From assembly GCA_963922205.1 (NCBI GenBank), contig CAWUHX010000134.1:1-64000 (forward strand): a DNA stretch of 64,000 nt, read 5' to 3'. Below, one piece after another: positions 1 through 11,919 of the stretch. The position numbers were made by a program, and so were the translations under genes. The notes under the pieces were generated by a model. That model was given only the letters and a program-made list of their open reading frames with translations, did no database searches and was not told the DNA's origin. Source of the stretch: Romanomermis culicivorax. Taxonomy: Eukaryota; Nematoda; Enoplea; Mermithida; Mermithidae. The first letter of the stretch is position 1, and each line of letters opens with the position of its first letter.

Positions 1-16
1 CACACTCTATCAGATT

Positions 17-42
17 AAGCAGTGGTATCAACGCAGAGTACT
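17..42 (+). other. Library-amplification (SMART-type) primer left in the assembly
   Basis: The stretch starts AAGCAGTGGTATCAACGCAG and ends AGTACT. All 26 bases match the universal SMART/low-input PCR primer as I remember it. It is man-made sequence, so bases 1-42 may mark a read end or a false join. The introns and repeats elsewhere show genomic DNA, so the likely source is PCR-amplified low-input genomic sequencing and not a cDNA clone. Confidence 0.93.
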
Positions 43-1364
43 AAGACTAAAATGTACTTACTGTAGCAGTGTAAAGTAGTTTACATAATTTTTCAATTTT
101 GACCTCGATACAATGATATCGCTAAGCATTTATTGATTTAGTCTCATTTATCTTAGCCTTTCATCATTTGAAAATGAATGGACTATAGTCAGTATTGTCC
201 AACTCCAGGAACTCTTGGCAGAAGACTATTGGCTACAGCAAAATCATTGGCAGTCACTTCAGTCCGACAAATCGTAGCAATTTGGAGAATATTCGGATCA
301 ACACCTTGAAGCGCATGTCGACAAAAACTCAATTACTGACAGACATGCAACAATAAGTAAACTCCAAACAGACTTTCCCACGATGCTATACAGTTCAGGT
401 TTACAATGGGCATGTTTCTGAGCATTCCACTTTATTTACAACTAGAACAGACAGTATGAGTGTGTGATTGATGCAAAAAGCCTCTCACAAATTTTATTGG
501 TTCTGTGAAAAGTGAAAGGCCATTTCTTCTTACTGTAGCTTAGACGCCTTATGTAACTATACAAGCCGCTTTTTATTATCTTTAAGAATAAAATAACTTT
601 AGCATAAAAAACGTTAGAATAAGGGCATACAATGAAAAACTTTCGATTTTGATAGCTGTCATAAAAACTTCTAAAATCGTTAGTTTCGCTAGTTCAGGTG
701 AATCAAGACCCGTTTTTCGAACGCAGTCCGTTTGCCACTTCACTTGGATTGAGGTCAAACGTACCATTCCACTTGGACGAAGCTATAAAAGATAAGAATC
801 TTTCTGTCAAATAAACCTTTTAAAAATTATTTTGATACTTTTGTGTCATGTTGTAATATATAAACTTTAACTCAAATTTATAATTTCGCCGGTTACGTTT
901 ATATTGTAATTGTGCCTTTTGCGTATAGTAAAATCCAAATTGATATTAGTTTACCTGAGCTCAGAGCTTTCAGTCGTCCAAACCTGCCACACTCGTTTCA
1001 CACTTGCTGTTAGTTATCGCTAGTCGTCCGTCGCAGGTGATGTCGCATTTTGTGCGCTTGCCGCTGTGAGCCCGACACGTCAAAGTTTCTCCTCATTACC
1101 TACAGTATAACCCCACCAATTTCGCAGTTCGGGGAAATACAATAAACCCCACAAAAAAGTATGTACAAAAATTTAGATGTCATGGTCTTCTAATCAGATC
1201 ATATCAACACAATTGTGAAAAATAGACGATCAAAACATACATCCTGGTCATAAAAACATGCGAAACTTCTGTCAGTTTTATAAAATTACACAAAAAACTG
1301 TAAACGCGCTACCTGTCTGGCAGCAACAAAAGTTTTCCGATCGATGCTAATTACCACATGTTCG
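43..1364. other. No gene seen
   Basis: AT-rich sequence with stops in all frames and no recognisable protein, RNA gene or repeat structure. A slightly GC-richer block near 960-1110 ends in a donor-like CAG|GTGATG, but nothing joins to it. Confidence 0.5.
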
Positions 1365-1880
1365 TACATGGTCACTAAGCGGTCACTGGATCATCGGACA
1401 AACATGGAGCTCTGAAAACACAAAAAACGTAATTGGCACCATCGATTTGCTATAAATAGAAGTTTTCCGGACTTTTTTCGGTATTTTCGGTATTGGTCAC
1501 TAAGCGGTCATTCGGCAATCGGACAACGATGGAGCTCTGAAAATAGAAAAATTGTAATCAACGCTCTTGATTTACCATAAATATAAATTATATGACATAT
1601 TTTGCGCATGTTCCGCATTGGTCACTTGATGGTCATTGGTCAATACTTGTGTAAAATCCAATTTTATGACCACCGGACCGACGCCAATGCAGCTCTGAAA
1701 ATTAGAAACGTATAAGCAGCATGTTCAAATAGCTGACATTAAAATTATTCCATGATTTCATTAATTTCCCAACTGGTCACTTAATGGTCACTACGTTTTG
1801 ATTTTCAGCCTCTACGATGGTAATATTCGAACTCACCGACATCGATTTGCTATTGTGAAAAGAAAGCGTAAATGGCGATT
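1365..1880. repeat. Degenerate tandem repeat, about 4 units of 120-155 bases
   Basis: Units begin near 1370, 1494, 1617 and 1773 with TGGTCACTAAGCGGTCA or a close variant (CTTGATGGTCA, CTTAATGGTCA). The second half of a unit carries AGCTCTGAAAA followed by a GTAAT or similar tail, and ATCGATTTGCTAT recurs at both ends of the array. Units have drifted in length and sequence, so the array is old. No coding frame runs through it. Confidence 0.7.
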
Positions 1881-2089
1881 TGTATATTAATAATTGTACC
1901 GCAGGTTCCTATTGGCGCTACAATTCTGTAAGATATTGGCTATATACTGTAGGTATACTTAACTGTTATAGTGCTTAAAGGTGGGGGTGCACCAGCAACA
2001 GGAATACCAGAATATAAATTTCCGAAAGATATTTCCAAGAAGCTTTTGAATTGATTTTACGTTAGCAAAGAAATAATCGCATCATAAAT

Positions 2090-2510
2090 CATAGAGACTT
2101 GACGTGTATTCATCTTTCTCAAAAGGAAAAAATGCGAATCTTCATTAAATATTATGATAAAATGTTGAAGATAACCAATTAAAACATGAGATACTGCGTT
2201 TAAGATGATGAAAAACTATTATAGATTAAGTGATAAATGAAGGTAGACATGATAAAAGCCGCGCGTGAACTACTTAATGAATAATGATGATTATTAAAGT
2301 TATTACCGGCGCGAAGCGCCGGAAAATTTTGAGATTTGGACCTCTTAAAATGCACCAAAATGCATCTTTTCAATATGAAAACCCCAAATTTTTCTTCCAC
2401 ATTTGTGGAAAGACCTCAAAAATTTTTTCCACATTCCAGATTTTTTTTCCACATTAGTGCAAATGTGGAAAAAAAACAGTGGTCGGAGGTCGTATCGTAT
2501 GGCCTAAAGC
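2090..2510 (+). mobile_element. Palindromic repeat of the 'word' family, CCACA type
   Basis: The core is a GGCGCGAAGCGCC palindrome followed by GGAAAATTTTGAGATTT, then T-rich segments each ending in CCACA (near 2395, 2430 and 2452) and finally TGTGGAAAAAAAACAGTG. The leading part (2115-2290) reappears inverted at about 43950-44110. No coding frame is kept. It is probably a non-autonomous DNA element; the family is unknown. Confidence 0.65.
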
Positions 2511-2639
2511 CTAAGGAAAATTTTAAAGGAAAAATAAATGTCTATTCAGTCACAGAAATCCGTTCTCAAAATTAAAAAAACTCATATACAACAATTAGGC
2601 TGAAGGACGGGAACCGATTTATAAAATTTAGCCGAAATA

Positions 2640-2810
2640 TCATATCGTTTGACTCGGCGCACAGCGCCGAAAAATTTTGCGTTTTCAGCCCCAAAAAGGT
2701 CTAAAAATCAAGAAAATTTAATGCTTGACCAGGTAAAAATTTTGTGCTAATTGGCACAAACGCTCAAAATTTTTTGCGTGAAAACCAAATATATACAGTA
2801 AGTAAGCATT
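2640..2810 (+). mobile_element. Palindromic repeat of the 'word' family, GTGCCA type (worn)
   Basis: It opens GACTCGGCGCACAGCGCCG and continues with TTTTCAGCCCC, AAAATC and a TTTTGTGCTAATTGGCAC block. The order of blocks matches the copy at 30703-30890. It is shorter and more worn than that copy. Confidence 0.6.
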
Positions 2811-3227
2811 TTCTGCGGAATTAAGTACTAAAATTAAAAATTGCTGCTACCAGTAGTATAATCTAACAAAGCCGATTAGCATAATTCATTATCATAATCG
2901 AGTATGCAATGATCTCATAAATTGTTGCACTTGACTTGACACAGCTGGTCATGAAAAAATAGATAAGAATGATTTTTCTTCAGGGGCACTATTGAAATTG
3001 AAGAACCAATTAACCAGATAAAGTGATTTGTGTGCTATGTTTGATGCAGTCGTTGGCCAGAAAAAAAAGTGAAGAACTCGTTTTTCAGCAGCGCAAAGAA
3101 AAAAGGAGTTGTACAAAACACCTCATCGAATTTCAGAAAAATTCAGTCATCAAAAATCTGATTGGATGATCCAGCATATTTTTTACCTTCTCGATCCTCG
3201 ATAAGTATGATATTAAACTCGTATGCC
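2811..3227. other. No gene seen
   Basis: AT-rich spacer. A segment near 3110-3150 (CCTCATCGAATTTC and what follows) resembles one at 12030-12065 beyond the second DIRS copy, so some of the spacer may be worn element flank. Confidence 0.35.
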
Positions 3228-6200
3228 ATTGTATTCTTCCTTAATGCCTCAACTTAACTAAATGCACGTTCATCCCCATTAGCTCAATACTAAGCTCCAC
3301 CCACTACCGTAGCTGTTAGCTAGAAAAAACGCCTCTTTCTCATTGTTCATTCAAGCTCATGCTGTTAGCTTTCCACTTTGACTCAAGATGCCTTCACCTA
3401 TGGTTTGCAATAGATCCTCCATACGTTCCGTTAGTTCTCTTCACTCTAGCAAACGGTGTGCCTCTAATCTGTCATCTCGTCATACTTCAACTGGATGTTC
3501 CAGAAATTCCAATAGCCGCCATCGTTGTAGTCGGCGCAGCAACAGTAATTTTGGTCGAAAATTGCATCGTACATCATGATCTTCTTCCTCGTTGTCTTAG
3601 CCTTCAAATTCGAAAAGTAGATCGAGATCACCCATTCCTTCAATGAAAAAGCATTCCTTGGAACCTCGGGTCACTGCGTCCTCCATTGAGGCACCACCCA
3701 AGTCTTTGACTGAAGAAAATCGGGGGCGCGAGTTGAAACAGCCTCCAATATTGATAAAGCCCCATCCTTTGATGGTGAGGATCATTTAGAGGATCAACCC
3801 ATGGAAACGGAGACAGATCATATCATCGAATCCTCGTCAGCAGCTTTACAAGCTGAAATTCCTATTTTTTTGGAGGATATAACGCCAGATTGAAAACGTC
3901 TGATTCTTCTGACAGAAACTCATTCGATTACCAACTTCGAGTTGTGAGGCCATTTTGAAACATCCAAAGGTCGAGCTAGTCGCTACAATAATATACCAAT
4001 TCCTAATTGTCCGGCGGCCTTAGCACCAATACTGGATGAGGACATCAAGTCCTACATCAAAAGAGAGAAAAAATGGCTGATCAAAAAAGACGACCATCCT
4101 CGAGTTTTTCACCAATCAATCCTAGAGTGCGCCTTCCCTCTCATCACAGTTTTGAATGAGAAGGAACGTGGGTCCTTTGACCCTAATTTCATGATGAATG
4201 CTGTTAAACACAGTTTACATCACCTCGGCTATATCCAACAGGATATTACCTACGATCGTCGTTACAAAATTCTGCGAGGTTTGGGCATCAAATCACACCT
4301 GCTCCCAGGGATTTCGAGCAGTCAAATCCCTACTGAGGAGGCCAACAGTCAGAAGATGGATGCAAAAACCACGCTTTGTCCTCCTCCACTTTTTGGGAAA
4401 ATGTTGTGCAACAACCTAAAAGACAGCGGGCAGAAAAACGGGCTGCACGATGCTTTCAGAAGATTAGCTTCATCGACCACTTCATCCACGGGTCTTGGTT
4501 TTTCACGAATCGACTCTCAAAATATCCTTTTGAAAATTCCGACAGAAAAAGTCAAAGAAATTCTGGATATCTGCTTTCCTTTGCATAAACAAAAATATGT
4601 TAAATTGTTGGACCTAGCCTGAATCCTTGGAAAATTCGTGTCAGTATCGCAAGCCTTGTTGCATGCTAACCTTTTTACTCATGCTTTGCAAGGCTGCCTC
4701 ATCAAGGGTTTACACAAACATAAAAACTACGATAGCTCAATTTCACTATCATTGGAAGCCAGAAAGGAACTTGATACCTGGCTTAAACAATTGAGATTTT
4801 GGAACGGTCGACACATTTTACCACCCAAGACCACCCAAAAAATTTTTTCAGATGCATCAAATGATGGCTGGGGTGCCTTCTGTGACGGAAAACGCGTGGG
4901 GGCCGTTGGATAAAAGATGAAAAAAATTTGCATATTAACTGCAAAGAACTTTTGGCCGCCTTCTTCGCTCTAAAAATTTTTTTCGCATAACCTGCCTCAA
5001 AAATACTTCCGTCTCTCTCATGATAGACAATTCTACAGCCATCGCCTACATCAATAAATTGGGTGGTACAAAAAATAAGTTCTTATGTGACCTGGCGATT
5101 AAAGATTTGGTCTTGGTGTTTAGATCGTCAAATTTTTATCCAAGCTACTCATGTACCTGGAGAGAAAAATTTAGAAGTAGATTGGTCTTCACGTCACTTT
5201 TCAGACACCAGTGACTGGAAATTTATACCAACCATTTTTTCTATGATTCAAAAGAAATTTGGTATTTTTAATATTGATTTGTTTGCCAATTGTCACAACA
5301 CTCAGCTTTCAACCTCTGTGTCTTGGAAACCTGATCCAGATGCCTTTGCTGTGGATGCATTCAGCATGAGTTGGCATGCATGGAACTCTTATGCTTTTCC
5401 ACCTTTCTGCCTCATTGGTCACACTTTGCACAAAGTAAAACTTGAAGCAGCTCATTTAGTTATTATTGTTCCAGTTTGGCCGACGCAACCATGGTGGCCC
5501 CTTCTGTTGTCCTTGGCAGTAAGCCGACCTCTCCTCCTACCCCATTGGAACGATATAATAGAGAACAACATGAAACAATTACACCCATTGGTGTTGAACA
5601 AATCTCTGACTCTGTCAGCATGGAAAATCTCAGGAAATTCTGGGCAGGCTGAGGAATTTCTACACAAGCAACCTCGATCATGCTTCAGTCTTGGTCCGTT
5701 GGAACCCAAAAGCATTACAACTCTGCCATTAAAAAATGGTGTAGCCGGTGTACTGAACACCAGATTAACCCTATACGAATATCTGTGTCTCAATTAATGG
5801 ATTACCTAATGACCTTGTACAAAAATAACTTCAAATTTCGCAGCATTTCTGCTTCAAAATCAGCTATTGTAGTCTTCCTCCTCGAATTAGTCCTGGACCT
5901 TTCCAGGAATAAACAAATTTCACGTTTTATGAAAGGACTTTTCCATGTGATCCCTCCTCAACCTAAATATTCAAAAACTTGGGATCTAGCCTTAGTCCTT
6001 GATTTCCTCAGAATGGTTGAACTTGATCGACAAGGGAAAACCACTCATAAAATGTTGACACTTAAGACTGTAACGCTTTTAGCATTAAGCTGCCCCAAAA
6101 GAGCTTCAGAAATACAAAAATTAGACATTAATTATATTCAATTTCACGAAAACTTTGTCTCTGTCACCATCCCTGGTATGACCAAAACTCGAGGCTCTGG

Positions 6201-7190
6201 TTCGCCAATCAGTTTTCGGATTGATAAATTCTCTGACACAGCCATCTGTCCGTATTACTTTCTTCAAAAATATATTCTTCTCACAGTAAATGACAGAAGC
6301 AAGGATAGCAAATGCTTTCTTTCCTTTGTGTGTCCATACAAAAGTGTTTCTATGACCACAATCTCCCGCTGGATCAAAACTGTTCTCTCCATGTCTGGTG
6401 TTGACACTAAAACCTACACGGCACACTCTACTCGTTCAGCTTCGGCTTTCAAAGCAATCGTGTCTGGATGCCCCTTAAATTTACTCTCAAATCATGTGAA
6501 TCGTAGTCAAAAATCACTTTCTTTCAAACGTTTTTATCAGAGAGAAATAGAAAATCCCAACTTTACAGAATTAGTTTTTGATAAAAACGTAAGCTTTAAA
6601 CAGGTGCATCTAGTTAAGTCGAGGCATTAAAGAGGAATATAATATTTTGCTAGGCCTTCTTCAAGGCAGAAGTGAAATCATTATTCTTCTTTAATGCCGA
6701 GTCTTAACTAGGCCCACCTCACCCACCCACACCAAATTCTTTTTTAAGAATTCGAGGCAATAATTGTCGCCCGGGTAGCGGTTTCACTTACAATCACCGA
6801 TCATTTCAACATCAATAAGCGAGAACGCCCATTTAATTTTGTAAACGGATTTTAATCAGTTCTTGTGTAACATGTTTCATTTTCTGGTACAAGTGCGCTT
6901 TCCCCGTCTTCATTACTTACACATTGTAGCTTTTAGGACTTTGTTTCTTTCCTTTTGTGTTGCTCATAATTTTTACTTTCATACTGTACCCTATTATCAT
7001 ACGCTAAAGTAACATCGTTCTCTACTCATGAACAATGAGAAAAAGGTGTTTTTTCAAGCTAACAGCTACGGTAGTGGGTGGAGCTTAGTATCGAGCTAAT
7101 GGGGATGAATGTGCATTTAGTTAAGTCTCTGCATTAAAGAAGAATAATGATTTCACTTCGGCCTTGAAGAAGGCCTAGCAAAATCTTATA
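3228..7190 (+). mobile_element. DIRS-type tyrosine-recombinase retroelement, copy A (broken fossil)
   Basis: Parts in order: left inverted terminal repeat (about 3228-3358), gag-like region (about 3360-4450), end of the reverse transcriptase and RNase H (about 4500-5300, with a SDASNDGWGAFCDG motif), tyrosine recombinase (about 5680-6630), an internal complementary region, and right terminal repeat (about 7010-7150). The recombinase reads open for about 316 residues and shows the family's KRASE arginine, HSTR box and FKRFYQRE tyrosine. Inverted termini, an internal hairpin and a recombinase in place of an integrase define DIRS. The copy is broken in roughly half a dozen places and looks old. 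It shares its coding region with copy B. Confidence 0.88.
6607..6714. repeat. Internal complementary region of DIRS copy A
   Basis: AGTTAAGTCGAGGCATTAAA at the left pairs with TTTAATGCCGAGTCTTAACT at the right, around a loop of about 50 bases. The same words occur in the terminal repeats near 3240 and 7120. In DIRS elements this region is used to complete the termini through a circular intermediate (known of the family). Copy B has the matching region at about 10740-10855. Confidence 0.8.
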
Positions 7191-7655
7191 TTGCTTTTGC
7201 TCGTAACTGAAAGGCAAACATTGTGGACGTTTGTATGGTTATTATACATTCCTTAAAATCAACAGCTGTCTAGAATGAGCTAAAACGTCTGTACCTATTA
7301 TGAAATCTCTACTGGAGCATTGGGTATCACAATTGAATTAGAAGTAAAAAGCGGCAAAGGGACAGTCTTGACAAATAGGACATAACCATGAACCCTGTGG
7401 CAACTGTAATCACCTGCCCTCTGCTACTGTAACTTTCAGAACCTGCAAAACTATTTCAGAATTTTTTAGTACATTACGGTCTAACTCTATACCAATCAAC
7501 TGAGTCTTTGCTACACTTTAATATTTCATTTTCTGATCTGTGAACATTCTGCCATGTTACTTCGTCAATTGTATCACTTGTTGAGGGGAAATGTAATCAT
7601 GACATTTACGTCGATATATCATCAGCATTGATCATAGCCATATTCTGTTTTTTAA
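7191..7655. other. Spacer between the two DIRS copies; no gene seen
   Basis: About 460 bases of AT-rich sequence with no open frame of note and no similarity that I can see to either element. Confidence 0.45.
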
Positions 7656-10600
7656 TGCTCAAAAGACAGCGGGCAGAAAAACGGGCTGCGTGATGCTCTC
7701 AGAAGATTAGCTTCATTGACTACTTCATCGACAGGTCATGAGTTTTCACGAGGGTCTTCCCCATATTCATCAACTTTTTGACACCCAGAAATGGCAAATT
7801 GCAGAAATGACAAAAATTGGTCATCTAATGAGACCAAGTATGTGTCTCAGTGCGTTTGTTTGCAAACTGCGCAACTAACAGAAATAACTGCCGTCTGGAT
7901 TCAACGCTTCTTTTCTAATTGGGCAAAACTAACTTCAGATCAATGGATCCTGAGCACAAAGAAGGGACTAAGACTAGACTGAGCCAGAAAGCCTTCAAGA
8001 TAAATCAAAAAACCCAAACCAATTTTATTCTCTTCTAATCTTGAATCACTAGTTTCTTCAAATTTCTTCCTTGTTAAAAAAAGATGCTATACACAAAATT
8101 GATGAAAATTATAAAGACGATTTGTGGCTTTCGAGATTGTTTCTTGTGCCCAAGAAAAATAGCCAAATGCAGCCAGTTATCAATTTTCAACCATTAAATT
8201 CCTTCATGAACTATGAGCATTTTAAAATGGAAGGAATCTTCATACTAAAGGATATCCTCAATCCTAACAACTTTATGGCCAAAATTGATCTAGAAGATGT
8301 TTATTTTTCAGTCCGTGTCCACCAAACTGACAGAAAATTCTTGTGTTTCCAATGGGATAACATTTCTTATCAATTCACATGCATACCCTTTGGCCTTTGT
8401 TCAGCTCCACGAGTGTTTACTAAATTACTAAAACCTGTCTTGGCTTTTCTACGCCAGTAAGGCTTGCACCTAATTCTGTATTTGGACGATATTTTAGTCA
8501 TGAATGCCTCAATAAAAAAGGTGAAAGATGATCTGAACCTCGCAACAAATTTATTCACCAATCTCGGTTTTATTATAAATATGGAAAAATCTGTTTTGAA
8601 ACCTTCGAAGAGTATCATTTTTTTGGGGTTGAAATCGACTCCCAAAATTTCCTTTTGAAAATACCGACAGAAAAAGTCGAAAAAATTCTGGGTATGTGTT
8701 TTCTTTTGCATAAACAAAAATATGTTAAATTGTTGGACCTAGCCTGTATACTTGGGAAATTCGTGTCAGTATCACAAGCCATGTTGCATGCTAACAATTT
8801 TGCTTGTGCTTTGCAAGGCTGCCTCATCAAGGGTCTACACAAACATAAAAACTACGATAGCTCAGTTTCACTATCGTTGGAAGCTAGAAAGGAACTTGAA
8901 ACCTGGCTTAAACAATTGAGATTTTGGAACAGTCGACACATTTTATCACCCAACACCACCAAAAAATTTTCTTGGACGCGTCAAATGACGGCTGGGGCGA
9001 CTTCTGTGACAGAAAACGCGTGGGGCCGTTGGTTGAAAGGTGAAAAAAATCTGCATATTAACTGCAAGGAACTTTTGGCCACTTTCTTCGCCCTAAAAAT
9101 TTTTTTGCATAACCTTAAAAATACTTCTGTATCTCTCATGATAGACAATTCTACAGCCATCGCCTACATCAATAAATTGGGCTGTACAAAAAATAAGTTC
9201 TTATGTGATCTGGCGATTAAGATTTGGTCTTGGTGTCTTGATCATCAAAATTTTTATTGGAGCCACTCATATACCTGGAAAGAAAAATTTGGAAGCAGAT
9301 TGGTTTTCACCTAACTTCTTAGATACCAGTGACTGGAAATTCATACCGAACGTTTTTTTATGATTCAAAAGAAATTTGGTACTTTCAATATTGATTTGTT
9401 TGCCAATTGTCACAACACTCAGCTATCAACCTTTGTCTCTTGGAAACCTGATCCAGATGCCTTTGCTGTAGATGCATTCAGCATGAGTTGGCATGCATGG
9501 AACTCTTATGCTTTCCCATCTTTCTGCCTCATTGGCAGCACTTAGCACAACGCAAAACTTGAAGCAGCTCATTTAGTTATTATTGTTCCAGCTTGGCCGA
9601 TGCAACCGTGGTGGCCTCTTCTGTTGTCCTTGGCAGTAAGCTGACTTCTCCTCCTACCACATTGGAACGACATAATAGAGAACAGCATGAAACAATTACA
9701 CCCATTGGTTTTGTTGAACAAATGTCGGACTCTGTCAGCATGGAAAATCTCAGGAAATTCTGGGCAGGCCGAGGAATTTCTACAGAAGCAACCTCAATCA
9801 TGCTTCAGTCTTGGTCTGTTGGAACCCAAAAGCATTACAACTTGGCCATTAAAAAATGGTGTAGCTGGTGTACTGAACACCAGATTAATTCTTTACCAAT
9901 ATCTGCCTCTCAATTAATTGACTACCCAATGGCCTTGTACAAAGATAACTTCAAATTTTGCACCATTTCAGCTTCAAAATCAGCAATTATACTCTTCCTC
10001 CTCGAATTAGGCCTGGACCTTTCCGGAAGCAGACAAATTTCACGTTTTATGAAAGGACTTTTCCATGTGATCCCTCCTCAACCAAAATATTCGAAAACTT
10101 GGAACGTAGTCTTAGTCCTTGATTACCTCAGAAAAGTTGAAGTTGATGGACAAGCAAAAACCAGTCGTAAAATGTTGACACTAAAACTGTAATGCTTTTA
10201 GTATTAAGCTGCCACAAATGAGCCTCAGAAATCCAAAAATCAGACATAAATTATATCGAATTTCACAAAAACTTTGTCTTTGTGACCATTCCCAGTATGA
10301 CCAAAACTCGAGGTTCTTGTCTACCATCAGTTTTTGGATCAATTAGTTCTCTGACACGGCCATCTGTCCATATTACTTTTTTCAAAAACATATTCTTTTC
10401 ACAATAAATGATAGAAGCAATGATAACAAATGCTTTCTTTCCTTTGTGCGTCCATAGAAAAGTGTTTCTACGACCACAATTTCCCGCTGGATCAAAAGTG
10501 TTCTCTCCATGTCTGGCATTGACACTAAAACCTACATTGCACACTCTGCTTGTTCAGCTTCGACCTCCAAAAAAAATTTTTTTTAAATTTTTTCTCTTAA

Positions 10601-11330
10601 ATTTTAAAAATTCTTAAATTTTCTCTTAGATCATGTGAATTGGAGTCAAAAATTACTTTCTTTCAAGCGTTTTTATCAAAGAGAAATAGAAAATCCTAAT
10701 TTTACAGAATTGGTTTTTGATAAAAACTTAAGCTTTAGACAGGTGCATTTAGTTAAGTCGAGGCATTAAAGAAGAATATAGGATTTTGCTAGGCCTTTTT
10801 CAAGGCCGAAGTCAAATAATCATTCTTCTTTAATGCCGAGACTTAACTAGGCCCATCTCCCCCACCCACATCAAAATTCTTTTTTAAGAATACGATGCAA
10901 TAATCGTCGCCTGGGTCGCGGTTTTGTCTACAATCGCTGGCTGTTTCAACATCGCTAAGCGAAAACGCCCATCTGATTTTGTGAATGGATTTTGATCAGA
11001 CTTGTGTAACATGTTTTCAATTTCTCGTACAAGTGCCTATTCCTCGTTTTCCTTACTTACACATTGTGGCTATTATGCCTTTGTTTCTTTTCCTTTAGTG
11101 CTGATCATAATTTTTCCTTTCATACTGTACCTTGTCATCAAATGCTAAAAGTATCAACATTCTTTACTCATGAACAATGATAAAGCGGCGTTTTTTCTGG
11201 CTAACAGCTACAGTTGTGGGTGGAGCTTAGCATCAAGCTAATGGGGATGAATGTGATTTAGTTAAGTCTCGGCATTAAAGAAGAATAATGATTTCACTTC
11301 GGCCTTGAAAATGGCCTAGCAAAATCTTAT
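7656..11330 (+). mobile_element. DIRS-type retroelement, copy B (broken fossil, lacks its left end)
   Basis: It starts inside coding sequence and keeps a reverse transcriptase (about 8090-8650, with YLDDILV as the catalytic box), RNase H (about 8900-9300), a tyrosine-recombinase region (about 9800-10740), the internal complementary region (about 10740-10855) and a right terminal repeat (about 11140-11300) matching that of copy A. No left terminal repeat is seen. It is broken in about ten places. Where A and B overlap they align readily but with many differences, so both are old and neither looks recent. Confidence 0.86.
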
Positions 11331-11403
11331 ATTATGCATTGTGCATAAAACTTTCTTTGTTAACATTATACAATAATTAACCTACAGAGTGGCCATTGCA
11401 AAA

Positions 11404-11919
11404 TGTTAGGTTATGACCGAGCATGCATGTGGAGGTCAGTCGATAAGGGCTAACCCGCAGAAATTATTTTTCGTCTTGTGCCCTGGTCTTCGCGTAAATG
11501 GGCCTAGTGATCATCTATCGACTTTCTTTTGCTATAGTTCGGGCTTTGTAGCCAACTATAGTGCGTTCATTGGTCTGGGCTTTGTAGCTAATCATCGTGG
11601 AATTGTTTTTGCCAGAACTGGACTTTGAACCTGTTCTTGGCATTAGTTTGGACTGGGCTATGTAGCTGTCCAACTCCTACGAGTTTTCCAAAGTACCTGG
11701 CTATTCGCGTCAGTGTAAAGTTTTTCCTACTGTACGGTTTTCCTCTCGTAGGACTCGAACTGCAGTTTACGATATTTTTCCTTATTATGCTTATACAAAA
11801 AGTATACCATCTTGACTTACAATAAACTTTATCTATAAGGGTTTTGACTCATTTACTGACCTATATTTCCCTCCTATAATTTTTTTCTTGGGTCGCTCTC
11901 TGCCCTCCCATCTATGACA
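11404..11919 (+). mobile_element. LTR-like segment (possible solo LTR)
   Basis: It begins TGTTAGGTTATGAC and ends CTATGACA, with TG..CA edges, a polyadenylation-type AATAAA near 11820 and a TATAAGGG just after. Inside, the word GGGCTTTGTAGC or a close form occurs three times (about 11540, 11577 and 11655). I see no matching target duplication at these edges and no related internal region, so the boundaries and the call are tentative. Confidence 0.35.
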
